Source: Priestia megaterium NBRC 15308 = ATCC 14581
GTDB lineage: Bacteria; Bacillota; Bacilli; Bacillales; Bacillaceae_H
Reading direction: 5' to 3'
NCBI RefSeq assembly: GCF_000832985.1
Contig: NZ_CP009920.1
Location: 5,202,501-5,266,500, forward strand
DNA length: 64,000 bases
Shown here: positions 41,975 through 52,182 of the stretch, in pieces
How positions within the stretch are numbered: position 1 is the stretch's first letter
How the letters are laid out: every line of letters begins with the position of its first letter
Program-made: the position numbers and the translations under genes
The notes under the pieces: generated by a model
Told to the model about the DNA's origin: nothing
Database searches by the model: none
The model's input: the letters and a program-made list of their open reading frames with translations, nothing else

Positions 41975-43435
41975 TTAGGATGATGAAATAAGCATAGCTA
42001 CATTGATGCCGCTAATCGTGACCATAGGAGACCCTCCTCCAGGGTGAGTCGTTCCTCCTACAAAATATAAGTTTTTAACATCTTTTGAGACGTTGCTTGG
42101 GCGAAGAAAACTATCCATTTTCCGGTTTGAACTCACGCCGTACAGAGCACCTTTAAATGCACCAAACGTTTGTTCAATTTCATATGGAGTAACAATTCGT
42201 TCATGTACAAGCCAAGGCTCGATATCTAAATCAAACTGAGAAAGCTTGCGATAGACAACTTCTCTATAAGCTTTCATTTCTTCTTGATTCTCTTCTTTCA
42301 CAGCAGGAGCATTCACTAAAATAAATAAATTATCGCCCGGAGCTACCGTTTTATCGGTATATGAAGAATTACAAATGTAAATGGTGGGATCGGTTGGAAG
42401 CGTTTTTTGTTGAAATAGTTCATAGAATTCCTGTTTATAATCCTGAGAAAAATACACTTGATGATGAATCAGCTGAGAAAAGCGCTTCTTAACAGCTGCC
42501 ATGATCACATAAGCTGATATGGAAGGCTCGAATTCAGCTGCTTTTTTGTTTTTAAAATGAGGTCTATCCTGTTCTTTTACAAGTGCCGGATAGGCTTTTA
42601 GCAAGTCCCCGTTCACAATAACGATATCCGCGTCTATCTTTTCTTCTCCATTTACTTCCACTCCGACAGCCCGTTTATTTTTTACGATTATTTCAGTAAC
42701 ACTGCAGTTTGTATACAGCTTTCCTCCTGCTTTTTGGAACACATGTCCCAGCCCTTTTGCAATTCTAGCATTTCCTCCTTTTACATAGTACACCCCATCA
42801 TTCATTTCTAAATGTCCAATCAATGAAAACGTAGCGGGTGATGTATAAGGTGAAGATCCGATATAGGTTGCATATCGATTAAATGCATTTCGTATATTTT
42901 CGTTTCGAAAAAAACGCTGATGAAACGTATCTACTGTTTCAAACGGTCTTACTTGCAGCAATGCTTTTAATAAAGAAGGGTTTGTGTAATCTTTCCACGA
43001 TGAAAATGTCCGGTAGAAAAATTGGCTTTTTGCAATGTCGTATATTCTTTTTACTTCTTTCAAATAGGCAGGGTATTGCTCTGCAGCAAAGGGATCGAGA
43101 CGTTCAAGCTGCTGAATCATTTTTCTTTCATCTATAGACATGGAAAATTGGGAGCCGTCGGTGAAGAAATTATTCGTATGATGCGTTAGTTTGACAAGAG
43201 GCATATAGTCTTCTGGACGTTCACCCGCTTGCTCAAATAACCACTGAAAAACTTCGGGCATTGTAATGGTATTAGGCCCAAAATCAAAAGAATATTCTCC
43301 TAGCTGCACAGGCATCATTTTTCCGCCTACATGCTCGTTTTTTTCCACAATTGTGACATCGAACCCCTTTGTTTGAAGAAGAACTCCTGCAGCTAATCCG
43401 CCTAATCCTGCCCCAACTATTAGTACTTTTTTCAT
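41975..43435 (-). CDS. CrtN/CrtP-type carotenoid desaturase or oxidase
   Basis: A 486-residue FAD amine-oxidase-fold enzyme of the phytoene desaturase class: dinucleotide motif VLIVGAGLGGLAAGVLLQTKGFDVTIVEKNEHVGGKM, SFDFGPNTITMP, GDLLKAYPAL and the C-terminal carotenoid signature LYFVGGTTHPGGGSPMVTISG. In C30 pathways CrtN desaturates 4,4'-diapophytoene, while the paralogue CrtP oxidises the end to an aldehyde or acid; with a glycosyltransferase and acyltransferase next door the oxidase role fits, but the sequence alone does not decide. ATG 43435 overlaps the previous stop by 4 bp (ATGA). Confidence 0.88.
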   Translation of the reverse strand: MKKVLIVGAGLGGLAAGVLLQTKGFDVTIVEKNEHVGGKMMPVQLGEYSFDFGPNTITMPEVFQWLFEQAGERPEDYMPLVKLTHHTNNFFTDGSQFSMSIDERKMIQQLERLDPFAAEQYPAYLKEVKRIYDIAKSQFFYRTFSSWKDYTNPSLLKALLQVRPFETVDTFHQRFFRNENIRNAFNRYATYIGSSPYTSPATFSLIGHLEMNDGVYYVKGGNARIAKGLGHVFQKAGGKLYTNCSVTEIIVKNKRAVGVEVNGEEKIDADIVIVNGDLLKAYPALVKEQDRPHFKNKKAAEFEPSISAYVIMAAVKKRFSQLIHHQVYFSQDYKQEFYELFQQKTLPTDPTIYICNSSYTDKTVAPGDNLFILVNAPAVKEENQEEMKAYREVVYRKLSQFDLDIEPWLVHERIVTPYEIEQTFGAFKGALYGVSSNRKMDSFLRPSNVSKDVKNLYFVGGTTHPGGGSPMVTISGINVAMLISSS

Positions 43436-44538
43436 TGATAATGCCTTCCTTTCCATTCATATCCCTGCTTTTTTCGTTCACGCTTCATGGAATGATTCAT
43501 CAGCAGCATCAGCACAATTGCCGACGCGGGCATCGTACAAAATAAAAGCCCTTTTTGCTGAGCCGACCGGTCAATTAAAAACCGCTGAAAAAGCATAATG
43601 CAAAAAGGAAGAATCCAAAGCATGTTGCCTGTGAATATTCCTGCTATAAAAAAAGGAAGCGGCAGCACATAGTAACAGGCAAAATAAACGCTTAGTACCC
43701 AAACTGCTTTAGCGGAGCGGCCCAGACCTACAAAGATGTTTTTAGCAAAACCGTTCCATACTTCTTCTGTTGTTTCATACATATAACAGCTAACATGAGA
43801 GGTAATATTAGCTAAAATGACGCGGTGTTTCTTTTGCTTAAAAAGCTGGGCTAGGTGGACATCTTCTACTAGTGAAGATTTGACGGCTTCATGTCCTCCT
43901 ACGGCCTCGTAAGCTTCTTTTTTTATAAACATAAAAGCACCGTGAGCCGCGGAAGCTTTGCTCATCTTGTTACGATTAGCTACGACAACCGGTAAATAAC
44001 TAAAAACAACCACATGCTGAAGCGGAACAACCAATGCTTCTAACCACGTTTTTACGGGAAAACGAGGGAAACCTGTTAAAAGAGCGGCTTTTGCCGCTTG
44101 TGCTGTGGCTAAAGTATGTTCTAGTGTACGTTCTTTTAGTTCTACATCTGCGTCTATAAACAATAAATATTCTCCATTTGCAGCTTGCGACAGCTGGTAA
44201 CAGGCATGAACTTTTCCGACCCAACCCTCTCTCAGCTCTTTTCCTTCTATGATGGTAAACCTCGGATCCCCGTGAATTTCTTTCAACAGCTGTGTTCGTG
44301 TTTGATCTGTGGACTGATCGTCTAGTATGACACATTCTAGATTGCTGTACGTTAATCCTTTAATAGAGGAAATGATTCGCTTTACATTTCGTTCTTCATT
44401 TCGCATTGGAATCAAAATAGAAATGAGAGGCTGAGGTGTTTTGGAATCCGGCTCGTATCTTTTTAATTTAGGCATTGCTTGAATATTTACAATGGTTAAA
44501 AGCAGCATAAAAATAAATAAAAGCATATAGTAAATCAT
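43432..44538 (-). CDS. Glycosyltransferase family 2, CrtQ-like
   Basis: A 368-residue GT2 enzyme: N-terminal membrane anchor, PLISILIPMRNEERNVKRIISSIKGLTYSNLECVILDDQSTDQT, DADVELKERT (metal-binding Asp), EDVHLAQLFKQKKHR, then C-terminal membrane helices. CrtQ adds glucose to 4,4'-diaponeurosporenoate in staphyloxanthin synthesis; the length, anchors and operon fit. ATG 44538 overlaps the previous stop by 4 bp and follows GAAGGTG. It could also act on another terpenoid. Confidence 0.85.
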   Translation of the reverse strand: MIYYMLLFIFMLLLTIVNIQAMPKLKRYEPDSKTPQPLISILIPMRNEERNVKRIISSIKGLTYSNLECVILDDQSTDQTRTQLLKEIHGDPRFTIIEGKELREGWVGKVHACYQLSQAANGEYLLFIDADVELKERTLEHTLATAQAAKAALLTGFPRFPVKTWLEALVVPLQHVVVFSYLPVVVANRNKMSKASAAHGAFMFIKKEAYEAVGGHEAVKSSLVEDVHLAQLFKQKKHRVILANITSHVSCYMYETTEEVWNGFAKNIFVGLGRSAKAVWVLSVYFACYYVLPLPFFIAGIFTGNMLWILPFCIMLFQRFLIDRSAQQKGLLFCTMPASAIVLMLLMNHSMKRERKKQGYEWKGRHYQ

Positions 44539-45248
44539 TCTTTCACCTTCGCTTTCCACCACGTTAACCATTCACTAAGCGTCTTTTTTCCTTTTAATAA
44601 AACCGTAAACTCCTCATCGTTTTCTTGAATTATTTTCTGTTTTTGATAATCAAGCTGAGCAGTGACTGCACCGCCTAGCATGTTGGTTATCTCTTCTCTT
44701 GCCTTGGCCGAGTCGTAAAAAACAGCTTGCCCTATCCAGATAAAAAGCTCCGGTCGCTGATCATGGCGAAACGTATAATAATACGTAATGGGAATAACTT
44801 CAACGTCAGAATGCTTCTTTAGAAGAAAAGCAGGTCCTTCAGAAAAAGTTAACGGTCTTTTTTCAAGATGCTCTTCTTTTCCTTGGGGAAAAATAAGCAC
44901 CGCTTTTTTCTCTTCTAACAGCTTACTGGCAAACCTTAACGATTCCACCGTATGCTTCGGAGACGCTGCATTTACTGAAAAAGCTCCGATTCGTTGAAAA
45001 AAAGGAAAATCCTTCATTCCTTGTTCGGACATCATAGCGTATAGATCTGTTTTTAATACCGCGTTATTTAAATAAAATGTCACTAAACCGTCCCACCAGC
45101 TGGAATGATTAGCAATTAATAAAATTTTTTTATCTTTTGGGAGCCCTCCTATATGTAAATGAATACGATAAAATTGCTTTTTAAGCTGATATGTGACAAA
45201 CAGTTGAAAAAATCGCTCAAATATTGAGTTTTTCTTCGGGTAAATCAT
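44535..45248 (-). CDS. Lysophospholipid acyltransferase-like, likely carotenoid acyltransferase
   Basis: A 237-residue PlsC/LPLAT-fold protein: acyltransferase motif I NHSSWWDG, motif III FPQGKEEHLEKRPLTFSEGPAFLLKKHS. Usual members acylate 1-acylglycerol phosphate; here the gene lies inside the pigment operon, so acyl transfer to a glycosylated carotenoid, the role that unrelated CrtO has in staphyloxanthin, is a reasonable inference. ATG overlaps the cruF stop by 4 bp. C-terminal stretch (FTVLLKGKKTLSEWLTWW) is unassigned. Confidence 0.82.
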   Translation of the reverse strand: MIYPKKNSIFERFFQLFVTYQLKKQFYRIHLHIGGLPKDKKILLIANHSSWWDGLVTFYLNNAVLKTDLYAMMSEQGMKDFPFFQRIGAFSVNAASPKHTVESLRFASKLLEEKKAVLIFPQGKEEHLEKRPLTFSEGPAFLLKKHSDVEVIPITYYYTFRHDQRPELFIWIGQAVFYDSAKAREEITNMLGGAVTAQLDYQKQKIIQENDEEFTVLLKGKKTLSEWLTWWKAKVKE

Positions 45249-46012
45249 AAGCGAGTCTCCTTTTTATACACAATATAAAGAATAAGAAAAGGAATCATCG
45301 TCAGCCATACGACAAGCCATAGGCCATTTGCCAACGCTACAATCACAAACATCATGACAACTGCACTATACAAAAATACCATTCTTTTTTCCCACACCGG
45401 ATTTTCCTCTTTAGGAGACTTAGCTAAAAAGAAGTATACGACCAGCTGAATGAAGAAAGACAATAAAAACCAGCCGGAGAAATTTGATAAAGGAATATTA
45501 TAATAAAAGCTGTCCCCTTCCCACACCCAATATTGTTTAACAACATAGGCAACAGGATCAATAGCCAAATCCATAATAACAGCAAAAAGCGAACTAATGA
45601 CTGCATAGGCAATTCCATGGACAATAAACGGCAGCTCCATACGTTTCATAATTCCTAGAGCTAGTATTCTGCTTGTAACCACAACCATAAACCAAGCCGA
45701 ACCAATGGTCAGAGGAACACCTAAAATTTTGGCGCCAAAATCTTTTTCGTAATCGTAGGATCCAAATAAAAATCCATACTTAACACCTAGACTTTCGATA
45801 TAAATAGATGCGCCTGTCACAAATATCGCAACGAGCAGTGCCCGCCTTACTCCATAAGCTTTAGCTAGATAAATAAGAGCAAGAAGACTGCTCAAGTGTA
45901 AAAAGACCGCGTTTGCCCATTCTAACCATGAAGGCAGCAAATCGAAGGAAAGCAAGACGACTCCGCATACGTACCAGATAAGAAAAAAACGATAAATACC
46001 ATTTGTGATCAT
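45245..46012 (-). CDS. Carotenoid biosynthesis protein, CruF/DUF422 type
   Basis: A 255-residue polytopic membrane protein (about seven helices) with the DUF422/CruF signature: YIESLGVKYGFLFGSYDYEKDFGAKILGVPLTIGSAWFMVV, MDLAIDPVAYVVKQYWVWEGDSFYYNIPLSNFSGWFLLSFF. CruF is a carotenoid 1',2'-hydratase in bacteria with C40 or C50 pigments. It is the first gene of a four-gene operon where each start overlaps the prior stop by 4 bp. No phytoene or squalene-type synthase (crtM/crtB) is present, so the backbone comes from elsewhere. Confidence 0.88.
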   Translation of the reverse strand: MITNGIYRFFLIWYVCGVVLLSFDLLPSWLEWANAVFLHLSSLLALIYLAKAYGVRRALLVAIFVTGASIYIESLGVKYGFLFGSYDYEKDFGAKILGVPLTIGSAWFMVVVTSRILALGIMKRMELPFIVHGIAYAVISSLFAVIMDLAIDPVAYVVKQYWVWEGDSFYYNIPLSNFSGWFLLSFFIQLVVYFFLAKSPKEENPVWEKRMVFLYSAVVMMFVIVALANGLWLVVWLTMIPFLILYIVYKKETRL

Positions 46013-46200
46013 CCTCTATCCACCTTCTCACCAGCTTCTTTTTGTCAAAGTGCTATTATATAAGCTCGTACCCATTCTCTCCATTTTCAATGTGCTCTTT
46101 TTTATGAGTAGTCCGCGCTCTCTTAAAATTATGTAAAAACAGCCACTGTTAGTACGTTCCCTAAATAAGAGACTTTATTACTTATTTATAAACAAAAATA

Positions 46201-46256
46201 AAATAAACGTCCATTAAAATCTACGGATGTATAGATTGTAATGACGTTTATTTTTT
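46201..46256 (-). terminator. Hairpin at the end of the 158-aa membrane protein gene
   Basis: AAATAAACGTC (46201-46211) pairs with GACGTTTATTT (46243-46253); an inner stem AATCTA / TAGATT is also present. The minus-strand downstream tail is weakly T-rich. Confidence 0.55.
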
Positions 46257-46724
46257 CTTATGTATATACACTTCTAATAGCTTTTTGACAATGAGTCCGA
46301 CAACAAGTCCAGGTATAACAGACAGCATAGGAAGCCAAATTGGTCCTATAAAAACACCGTTGATGGTTGTTACTGAGGAATACATAATGCCTACTGTAAC
46401 AAAATAAGCACAGGAGACAAAAGGAATAAATGTAAATCTCGATGCGCCGTTTTCTGCTTCTTTAACAGCATCCCAAATTGCAAAAAAATATAAACATGGA
46501 TAAAACATTAACCACTGTATGTTCATTACTTCTAGGGACTGCCTTGTTTCTCCTAAAAAGCTTAAGCGGATGCCTTCATTAAAATTTGCGCCCATATTAA
46601 TGAGAAATTCAAGTACAATAAACAAAATTCCTTTTATATGTTTTTTGTTTAGTAATTGTCCAAAGCCCGGCAACGCAATGCTCCATAAAAGAGCTTCTAG
46701 TCTAGTCACGTTCTGTCCTAACAT
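46248..46724 (-). CDS. Hypothetical membrane protein, 158 aa
   Basis: Three to four hydrophobic segments: LLWSIALPGFGQLLNKKHIKGILFIVLEFLINMG, WLMFYPCLYFFAIWDAVKEA, FVSCAYFVTVGIMYS and WLPMLSVIPGLVVGLIVKKLL. The LPGFGQLLNKKHIKG stretch resembles the TM2-type small-membrane-protein start (SxxLPGxGQ...), a family of unknown function. No strong ribosome site lies before ATG 46724. Neighbours (carotenoid operon, ureH) do not explain it. Confidence 0.65.
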   Translation of the reverse strand: MLGQNVTRLEALLWSIALPGFGQLLNKKHIKGILFIVLEFLINMGANFNEGIRLSFLGETRQSLEVMNIQWLMFYPCLYFFAIWDAVKEAENGASRFTFIPFVSCAYFVTVGIMYSSVTTINGVFIGPIWLPMLSVIPGLVVGLIVKKLLEVYIHKKK

Positions 46725-46934
46725 TTTGACGTATAAAAGAACTCCACAGCATAATATCAGTAGAAATTTTGTCCATAGTTATCAACCTCACAATAATTTA
46801 CTCATAGTTTTTGTAAATGTAAAATTTTTATACTACATCTTCTTTAATATTTGTAACTTATTGTAAATTGATAAATAGTTTAGCTATTCGACCAGATATT
46901 TTCGTTTAGAATTTTCTGTTTATTAAAACAAAAT

Positions 46935-46962
46935 CGTACGGTATACTAGTGTTATACGTACG
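46935..46962. promoter_or_regulatory. Inverted repeat before ureH, unassigned operator
   Basis: CGTACGGTATAC, TAGT, then GTTATACGTACG form arms with one displaced base; it lies 20 bp before ureH. The TATACT inside is a possible -10, so a repressor here would block transcription. It resembles no operator I can name with confidence. Confidence 0.45.
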
Positions 46963-46981
46963 AAAGGATGAGAAAGCTGAC

Positions 46982-47620
46982 ATGGAAACAAGTTTTTTTT
47001 CAATTTTAATACTAGGGTTTCTTTTAGGAATCAAGCATGCTCTAGAACCAGATCATATTATCGCTGTATCAACCATTGCTTCAAAAAGTAAAAAACTGTG
47101 GCGCTCTTCGCTTGCAGGAGTGTACTGGGGGATTGGCCATACGCTTACGCTGTTTATTTTTGGCATGATTTTAATGGTGTTAAAAAGCAGTATTTCTGAA
47201 CGTATGAGCATGTCACTTGAATTTTTAGTGGGCATTATGCTCGTTTACCTCGGTTTCACATCGTTTCTGTCTTACAAAAAACAAGTACATACGCATCACG
47301 AAAAAACGTCTTACTTAAAGTCATTGGGCATTGGCTTTGTTCATGGACTGGCCGGAAGCGCAGCGATGGTTGTATTAACGATTAGCACCGTTACTCACGT
47401 ATGGCAAGGTGCTCTGTACATTATCATTTTTGGAATCGGCACTTGTCTTGGCATGCTGTTATTTACCACGGTCATTGGAATTCCATTCGTTACAACTAAA
47501 AAACAAGTGACGTTAAACCGCTGCTTACTGCAGGTAACAGGCGCTGTCAGCATTATATTTGGCCTTTATTATATGTATAATTTAGGTGTAAGCGACGGAT
47601 TGTTTAGCCTGTGGTTCTAA
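46982..47620 (+). CDS. ureH: Nickel transport protein UreH (NiCoT-like)
   Basis: A 212-residue membrane protein with about six helices: FLLGIKHALEPDHIIAVSTIAS carries the HX4DH signature of nickel/cobalt permeases; GVYWGIGHTLTLFIFGMILM and GIGFVHGLAGSAAMVVLTIST follow. UreH-type proteins supply nickel to urease in Bacillus. It lies on the opposite strand, convergent with the urease operon and separated only by repeat copy F. ATG 46982 is preferred over the longer frame start, although its ribosome site (AAGGATG) is spaced at 13 nt. Confidence 0.9.
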   Translation: METSFFSILILGFLLGIKHALEPDHIIAVSTIASKSKKLWRSSLAGVYWGIGHTLTLFIFGMILMVLKSSISERMSMSLEFLVGIMLVYLGFTSFLSYKKQVHTHHEKTSYLKSLGIGFVHGLAGSAAMVVLTISTVTHVWQGALYIIIFGIGTCLGMLLFTTVIGIPFVTTKKQVTLNRCLLQVTGAVSIIFGLYYMYNLGVSDGLFSLWF

Positions 47621-47623
47621 AAG

Positions 47624-47875
47624 CGAATGAGACACAACGAAAACAATTCAATCTAAAGATGAATAAGTAGGATAAATGACCTGGACTGCCTGTTCCACAG
47701 CTGTTGATTTTTGTGCAAGACGCCGCTTTGCCCTTTAATCAACGGGTAGAAGGAGCTACATACAGGAAACCTACGTTCACCCTACCAATAAAAAAATCCG
47801 AACGAATTTGATTCTCCATTAAGAATCCAGCTCGTTCGGATCTTCTTTCAACTAACATATTTTTGTCCCAGCCTC
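47624..47875 (-). repeat. Terminator-bearing repeat, copy F
   Basis: About 252 bp: degenerate left end (gcgaatgagacacaacg), a shortened core, hairpin AATCCGAACGA...TCGTTCGGAT and a perfect right end (complement of AGAGGCTGGGACAAAAATA). Right end abuts the ureD stop codon. Confidence 0.85.
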
Positions 47876-47876
47876 T

Positions 47877-48686
47877 TTAATACTTACGCAAAAGTGATAC
47901 TTCAGCTTTTAGTAAATGCTGTCGGAACAATCCGTATACTTTAGCGATTATGTCTTCAACTTCTTGTGTACTAGCAGCTAATATTCGAATAGCACATCCA
48001 GGGATCGGAAGTGCAGAAGCTCCTACTTTACAGCCTGCCTCTTCGCACAGCTGATGTACTTTCGCTGTAAATGCGTCGTCGGCGTTTGGATGAACAATGA
48101 TAATCGATCCAAAATGAGTATACCCTTCCATTTTCATCATGCCGCGCAAATGGCTTTCTGGCTTCAAGTATAAGTGATCGTATACCTTCAGCTGCTCGTT
48201 TACATACAGTTTAAGCTTGGAACGCATAGAGGTATATTGAAACAGCTGCCCATCCGGCGACCACCCCGGGGTGATGCTGTCACACATAAACAAAGCAGCG
48301 TTTTGTGCCATACGAACCGTTATTTCTTGGACAAATGCAGCATTTTCATACAAAATAAGCGGGTCTGGTATATATTCCATGATTGCTTGTTCTTCAAGGG
48401 TTATACACGTTTCTTGTAAAACAGCTTTGTTCGGTGTTTTGTACACCTTTGTCGCAGATTGAGTAGTAGCCGTCAGCTGGGCATTTTTCTCTACCGTTAT
48501 CATCGTTTTATACTTGTCTCCGCTTACGTATCCTCCGCCTACGTGAAGCATATAAACAAAAGGGGATTCAGGAGTCATGTAAATAGGTCTGGCAACTTTG
48601 AAAGCACCGTAATGGTACGTATCTTTAATAACGGTTCGCTCACTGTTTCTTTCTGCTCGAAGCTCTAAATAACCCGTGTAGCTCAT
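47877..48686 (-). CDS. ureD: Urease accessory protein UreD
   Basis: A 269-residue protein that binds apo-urease and forms the UreDFG activation complex with the nickel tunnel. It shows the family stretches [13 protein letters not shown] and [17 protein letters not shown] [19 protein letters not shown] and [19 protein letters not shown], with [15 protein letters not shown]. It is the last gene of the operon and overlaps ureG by 4 bp. Repeat copy F supplies the terminator 2 bp after the stop. Confidence 0.95.
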   Translation of the reverse strand: MSYTGYLELRAERNSERTVIKDTYHYGAFKVARPIYMTPESPFVYMLHVGGGYVSGDKYKTMITVEKNAQLTATTQSATKVYKTPNKAVLQETCITLEEQAIMEYIPDPLILYENAAFVQEITVRMAQNAALFMCDSITPGWSPDGQLFQYTSMRSKLKLYVNEQLKVYDHLYLKPESHLRGMMKMEGYTHFGSIIIVHPNADDAFTAKVHQLCEEAGCKVGASALPIPGCAIRILAASTQEVEDIIAKVYGLFRQHLLKAEVSLLRKY

Positions 48687-49297
48687 GATTCAAGGCCGAT
48701 TAAAAAGGCCTCTTTTTTAATCCATTCTATCACTTGGTCGAGCCCTTTATCTTCTTTTAAATTGGTGAAAACAAAAGGCTTGTGCCCTCTTGCTTGGATT
48801 GTATCTTTTTCCATTACTTCTAAACTGGCTCCTACATACGGGGCTAAATCTGTTTTGTTGATAATGAATAAATCAGATTTAATCATTCCTTGACCGCCTT
48901 TACGCGGGATTTTTTCCCCTTGTGCTACGTCGATGATATAAATCGAAAAATCAACGAGCTCTGGGCTAAACGTTGCGGCTAAATTATCTCCTCCGCTTTC
49001 TACAAAAATAAGTTCAACATCGGGGTGGCGTTCCACTAACTCATCGATCGCAGCAAAGTTCATAGATGCATCTTCTCGAATGGCCGTATGAGGACATCCT
49101 CCTGTTTCTACTCCTACGATACGATTTTCTGGCAAAATACTGTTTTTTACTAGAAATTGCGCATCTTCTTTTGTGTAAATATCGTTTGTAACGACTGCCA
49201 TGCTTAGCTGTCCTTCTAGTGCACGCGTTAATCGTTCTACTAACATTGTTTTCCCTGCACCAACAGGTCCACCAATTCCAATTTTAATTGCATTCAT
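48683..49297 (-). CDS. ureG: Urease accessory GTPase UreG
   Basis: A 204-residue SIMIBI GTPase: [18 protein letters not shown] (P-loop), [41 protein letters not shown] with the CPH nickel site, [30 protein letters not shown] and the base-specificity motif [15 protein letters not shown]-dependent dimerisation hands nickel to urease via UreDF. Length is standard. It follows ureF by 38 bp and overlaps ureD by 4 bp. Confidence 0.97.
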   Translation of the reverse strand: MNAIKIGIGGPVGAGKTMLVERLTRALEGQLSMAVVTNDIYTKEDAQFLVKNSILPENRIVGVETGGCPHTAIREDASMNFAAIDELVERHPDVELIFVESGGDNLAATFSPELVDFSIYIIDVAQGEKIPRKGGQGMIKSDLFIINKTDLAPYVGASLEVMEKDTIQARGHKPFVFTNLKEDKGLDQVIEWIKKEAFLIGLES

Positions 49298-49335
49298 TTT
49301 TACGCCTTCATTGTTAGAAGGCTTTCCCTCCTTTT

Positions 49336-50022
49336 TTATGACATGAACAATCGAACATGCAACTGTTCATGCTGCATTTGAGCAATTTCTAACCCTGGTG
49401 TCACCGCACCAAATTCCTCTTGATCTGCTTGTAAAATATGCTGAAGTGCTTGCTGCAGCAGCGGCTGAAAAAGAACGAGCGTTTTTTGCCCATCGGTTTG
49501 CCCGATCGGTATGCCGCGAACAGCATTTTGAATTAACGAAGAAATACTAGCGTACAAGTGACTTAAAATTGCCTCTTCTTTTGTAATGTTTAACTGCAGG
49601 CTGGCTAATGCAAATACAACAGCAGGATGTCCATACGCCTTCTTTGCTTTTACTTCACTCATATACTTTTCTAAATAAGAGCCTTGAAATAACTCTAAGC
49701 AAAGTTTTAACATGCGCTGGCCCACGCGTCTCGTCCCTTCTCTTGTTTCTTTTGACAAAGCAAGAGCGTATAATTCATGATCCACTCTTATAATTTCGTT
49801 AAACTGGTCATGATTTGCATACTCATAAGCCAGTCTGCATGCTAAGCCGTCCGTATACGTCAGCTGAACATCAAGGTATGTACGAAGCGCTTCTTGAAAG
49901 GTTTCTGTGTTGTAAATTTGATCTCGCTGAATATACGTTTCAAAGCCAAACGAATGTGAAAATGCACCGGATGGAAAATTTGAATCACATAGTTGAATCA
50001 GCGAAAGCAATGAATTAGTCAT
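49336..50022 (-). CDS. ureF: Urease accessory protein UreF
   Basis: A 228-residue helical protein, adaptor between UreG and the UreD-urease complex. Family marks: [30 protein letters not shown] near the start, [15 protein letters not shown] (hook for UreG), [12 protein letters not shown] and [19 protein letters not shown]. It overlaps ureE by 8 bp, so translation is coupled. Confidence 0.96.
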   Translation of the reverse strand: MTNSLLSLIQLCDSNFPSGAFSHSFGFETYIQRDQIYNTETFQEALRTYLDVQLTYTDGLACRLAYEYANHDQFNEIIRVDHELYALALSKETREGTRRVGQRMLKLCLELFQGSYLEKYMSEVKAKKAYGHPAVVFALASLQLNITKEEAILSHLYASISSLIQNAVRGIPIGQTDGQKTLVLFQPLLQQALQHILQADQEEFGAVTPGLEIAQMQHEQLHVRLFMS

Positions 50023-50461
50023 GACTGTGTCCGATATGCTTAAAAGCTTGTTTTACTTTTCTTTTTTCGCGCTTATAGGGAATATCAAGCTGCTGAAGCA
50101 ATTCTTCGACTAAATAATCGTACTGTACGAGCATGTCTCCACCTTCAAACTGTGCTGGCAAATGTCGGTTGCCAAGCTGATGAGCAATTTCTCCCATTTG
50201 CTGAATATCAATCGGCTGAATCGTTAAAATATCGTCTGCCACCACCTGAACAACAATCATATTGCTTTTATCCATAAACAGCACGTCGCCATCAGTGAGC
50301 TCGCGATTTTCTTTTAGACGAATTCCTAGTTCCTTACCGTGATCTGTTACAACGCGCTGAACGCGTTTTACTAAGTGATCACTTTCGATATATACCGTTT
50401 CTATATGCGGAGCCCGTTTTTCTAATGTTGCCATATTTCCGATAATTTTTTCGATTACCAT
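50015..50461 (-). CDS. ureE: Urease accessory nickel metallochaperone UreE
   Basis: A 148-residue UreE: N-terminal peptide-binding domain ([61 protein letters not shown]) and a C-terminal metal domain with [30 protein letters not shown]. The C-terminal tail is KHIGHSHD, a modest His-tail for extra nickel rather than a His-rich one. ATG 50461 follows TGAGGTG; the longer frame to 50521 overlaps ureC and has no ribosome site. Confidence 0.95.
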   Translation of the reverse strand: MVIEKIIGNMATLEKRAPHIETVYIESDHLVKRVQRVVTDHGKELGIRLKENRELTDGDVLFMDKSNMIVVQVVADDILTIQPIDIQQMGEIAHQLGNRHLPAQFEGGDMLVQYDYLVEELLQQLDIPYKREKRKVKQAFKHIGHSHD

Positions 50462-50471
50462 TTCTTTCACC

Positions 50472-52181
50472 TCAAAATAAAAAGTATCGCTGTGCCATAG
50501 GCACAACTTCTGCTGCTTCACATGTAATCATTTGTCCATCTACTTTTACTTCGTACGTTTGGGGATCAACTTCAATTTTAGGCATTTCCCCGTTTAACTT
50601 CATATCTGTTTTTTTTAATTGACGAATATTTTTGACCGGTTTAAGCAGCTTTTGCAACCCCAGTTTCTCGCCCACTTTGTTCTCGTACGCTGCTTTTGAC
50701 ACAAACGTAAGAGACGTTTTAGCTCTTGCTTTTCCATAAGAAGCAAACATCGGACGGTATAAAACCGGCTGTGGAGTTGGAATTGACGCGTTAGGATCTC
50801 CCATTAAGCTGTGTGCAATCAAACCGCCTTTTACAATCAAGTCAGGCTTTATTCCAAAAAAAGCTGGCTCCCATAGGACTAAGTCAGCCATTTTCCCTGT
50901 TTCTACTGATCCTACGTATTCGGAAATTCCATGAGCAATAGCTGGGTTAATCGTATATTTAGCTACATAGCGTTTGACACGTGCGTTATCGCCAGCTTCG
51001 CTGTCACCATCAAGTTTCCCTCGCTGCTTTTTCATTTTGTCAGCTGTTTGCCACGTTCTTGTAATCACTTCTCCTACACGTCCCATTGCTTGGGAATCTG
51101 AAGAAATCATGCTGAATACACCTAAATCGTGTAAAATATCTTCAGCTGCAATGGTTTCTTTGCGAATGCGAGAATCAGCAAAAGCGATGTCTTCTGGTAC
51201 AGAGGGATCAAGATGATGACATACCATGAGCATATCTAAATGTTCTTCAAGCGTGTTGACAGTATAGGGTCTTGTTGGATTAGTTGATGATGGAAGCACG
51301 TTTGGAAAGCTTGCCATTTCCATAATATCAGGTGCATGTCCGCCTCCAGCTCCTTCAGTATGATAGGTATGAATGACTCGATCGCCAATCGCTGCAATCG
51401 TATCTTCGACAAAGCCGCCTTCATTTAAAGTATCTGTATGAATCGCAATTTGAACATCGTACTCGTCTGCTACCTGTAAGCTTGTGTCAATGGCAGATGC
51501 CGTGGTTCCCCAGTCTTCATGAAGCTTTAGTCCAATCGCTCCAGCTTCAATTTGCTCAATTAAAGGCTCTTTGGCACTTGCATTCCCTTTTCCTAAAAAG
51601 CCAATATTCATTGGGAATGCTTCAGCAGCTTCAAGCATTCGTTCAATATGCCAAGCTCCGGGTGTACAAGTTGTAGCTTTTGTTCCTGTAGCCGGTCCCG
51701 TTCCTCCTCCAATCATTGTTGTAACTCCCGAGGCAAGAGCAGTTTCAATTTGCTGCGGACAAATGAAATGAATATGTGCATCAATACCGCCGGCGGTTAC
51801 AATTTTCCCTTCAGCTGCAATCACTTCTGTACTGGCACCAATGATGATGTCTACTTCATTCATCAGCAGGGGATTGCCCGCTTTTCCGATAGTTTGAATG
51901 AGTCCATCTTTTATTCCAATATCTGCTTTATATATGCCTGTATAATCAACAATAATTGCATTTGTCAACACTAAGTCCGCTGCTTCGCTTCGTGTTGCAA
52001 GAGGATGCTGCCCCATTCCGTCACGAATGACTTTTCCTCCGCCGAACTTTACTTCATCTCCGTACGTGGTGAAATCTTTTTCAATTTCAATAAATAGCTC
52101 TGTGTCTGCTAAACGAACAGCATCTCCAACGGTTGGTCCAAACATATCTGCATACTGACGTCGCGACATTTGAAAACTCAT
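50472..52181 (-). CDS. ureC: Urease alpha subunit
   Basis: A 569-residue catalytic subunit hydrolysing urea to ammonia and carbamate. Active-site parts: [11 protein letters not shown] (two nickel-binding His), [14 protein letters not shown] (carbamylated Lys and His), [11 protein letters not shown] with upstream HTEGAGGGH (His), MVCHHLDP flap (His), [11 protein letters not shown] (Asp). ATG 52181 gives the standard length; the longer frame to 52298 runs inside ureB. It starts 1 bp after the ureB stop. All catalytic ligands are present, so the enzyme should be active. Confidence 0.98.
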   Translation of the reverse strand: MSFQMSRRQYADMFGPTVGDAVRLADTELFIEIEKDFTTYGDEVKFGGGKVIRDGMGQHPLATRSEAADLVLTNAIIVDYTGIYKADIGIKDGLIQTIGKAGNPLLMNEVDIIIGASTEVIAAEGKIVTAGGIDAHIHFICPQQIETALASGVTTMIGGGTGPATGTKATTCTPGAWHIERMLEAAEAFPMNIGFLGKGNASAKEPLIEQIEAGAIGLKLHEDWGTTASAIDTSLQVADEYDVQIAIHTDTLNEGGFVEDTIAAIGDRVIHTYHTEGAGGGHAPDIMEMASFPNVLPSSTNPTRPYTVNTLEEHLDMLMVCHHLDPSVPEDIAFADSRIRKETIAAEDILHDLGVFSMISSDSQAMGRVGEVITRTWQTADKMKKQRGKLDGDSEAGDNARVKRYVAKYTINPAIAHGISEYVGSVETGKMADLVLWEPAFFGIKPDLIVKGGLIAHSLMGDPNASIPTPQPVLYRPMFASYGKARAKTSLTFVSKAAYENKVGEKLGLQKLLKPVKNIRQLKKTDMKLNGEMPKIEVDPQTYEVKVDGQMITCEAAEVVPMAQRYFLF

Positions 52182-52182
52182 C

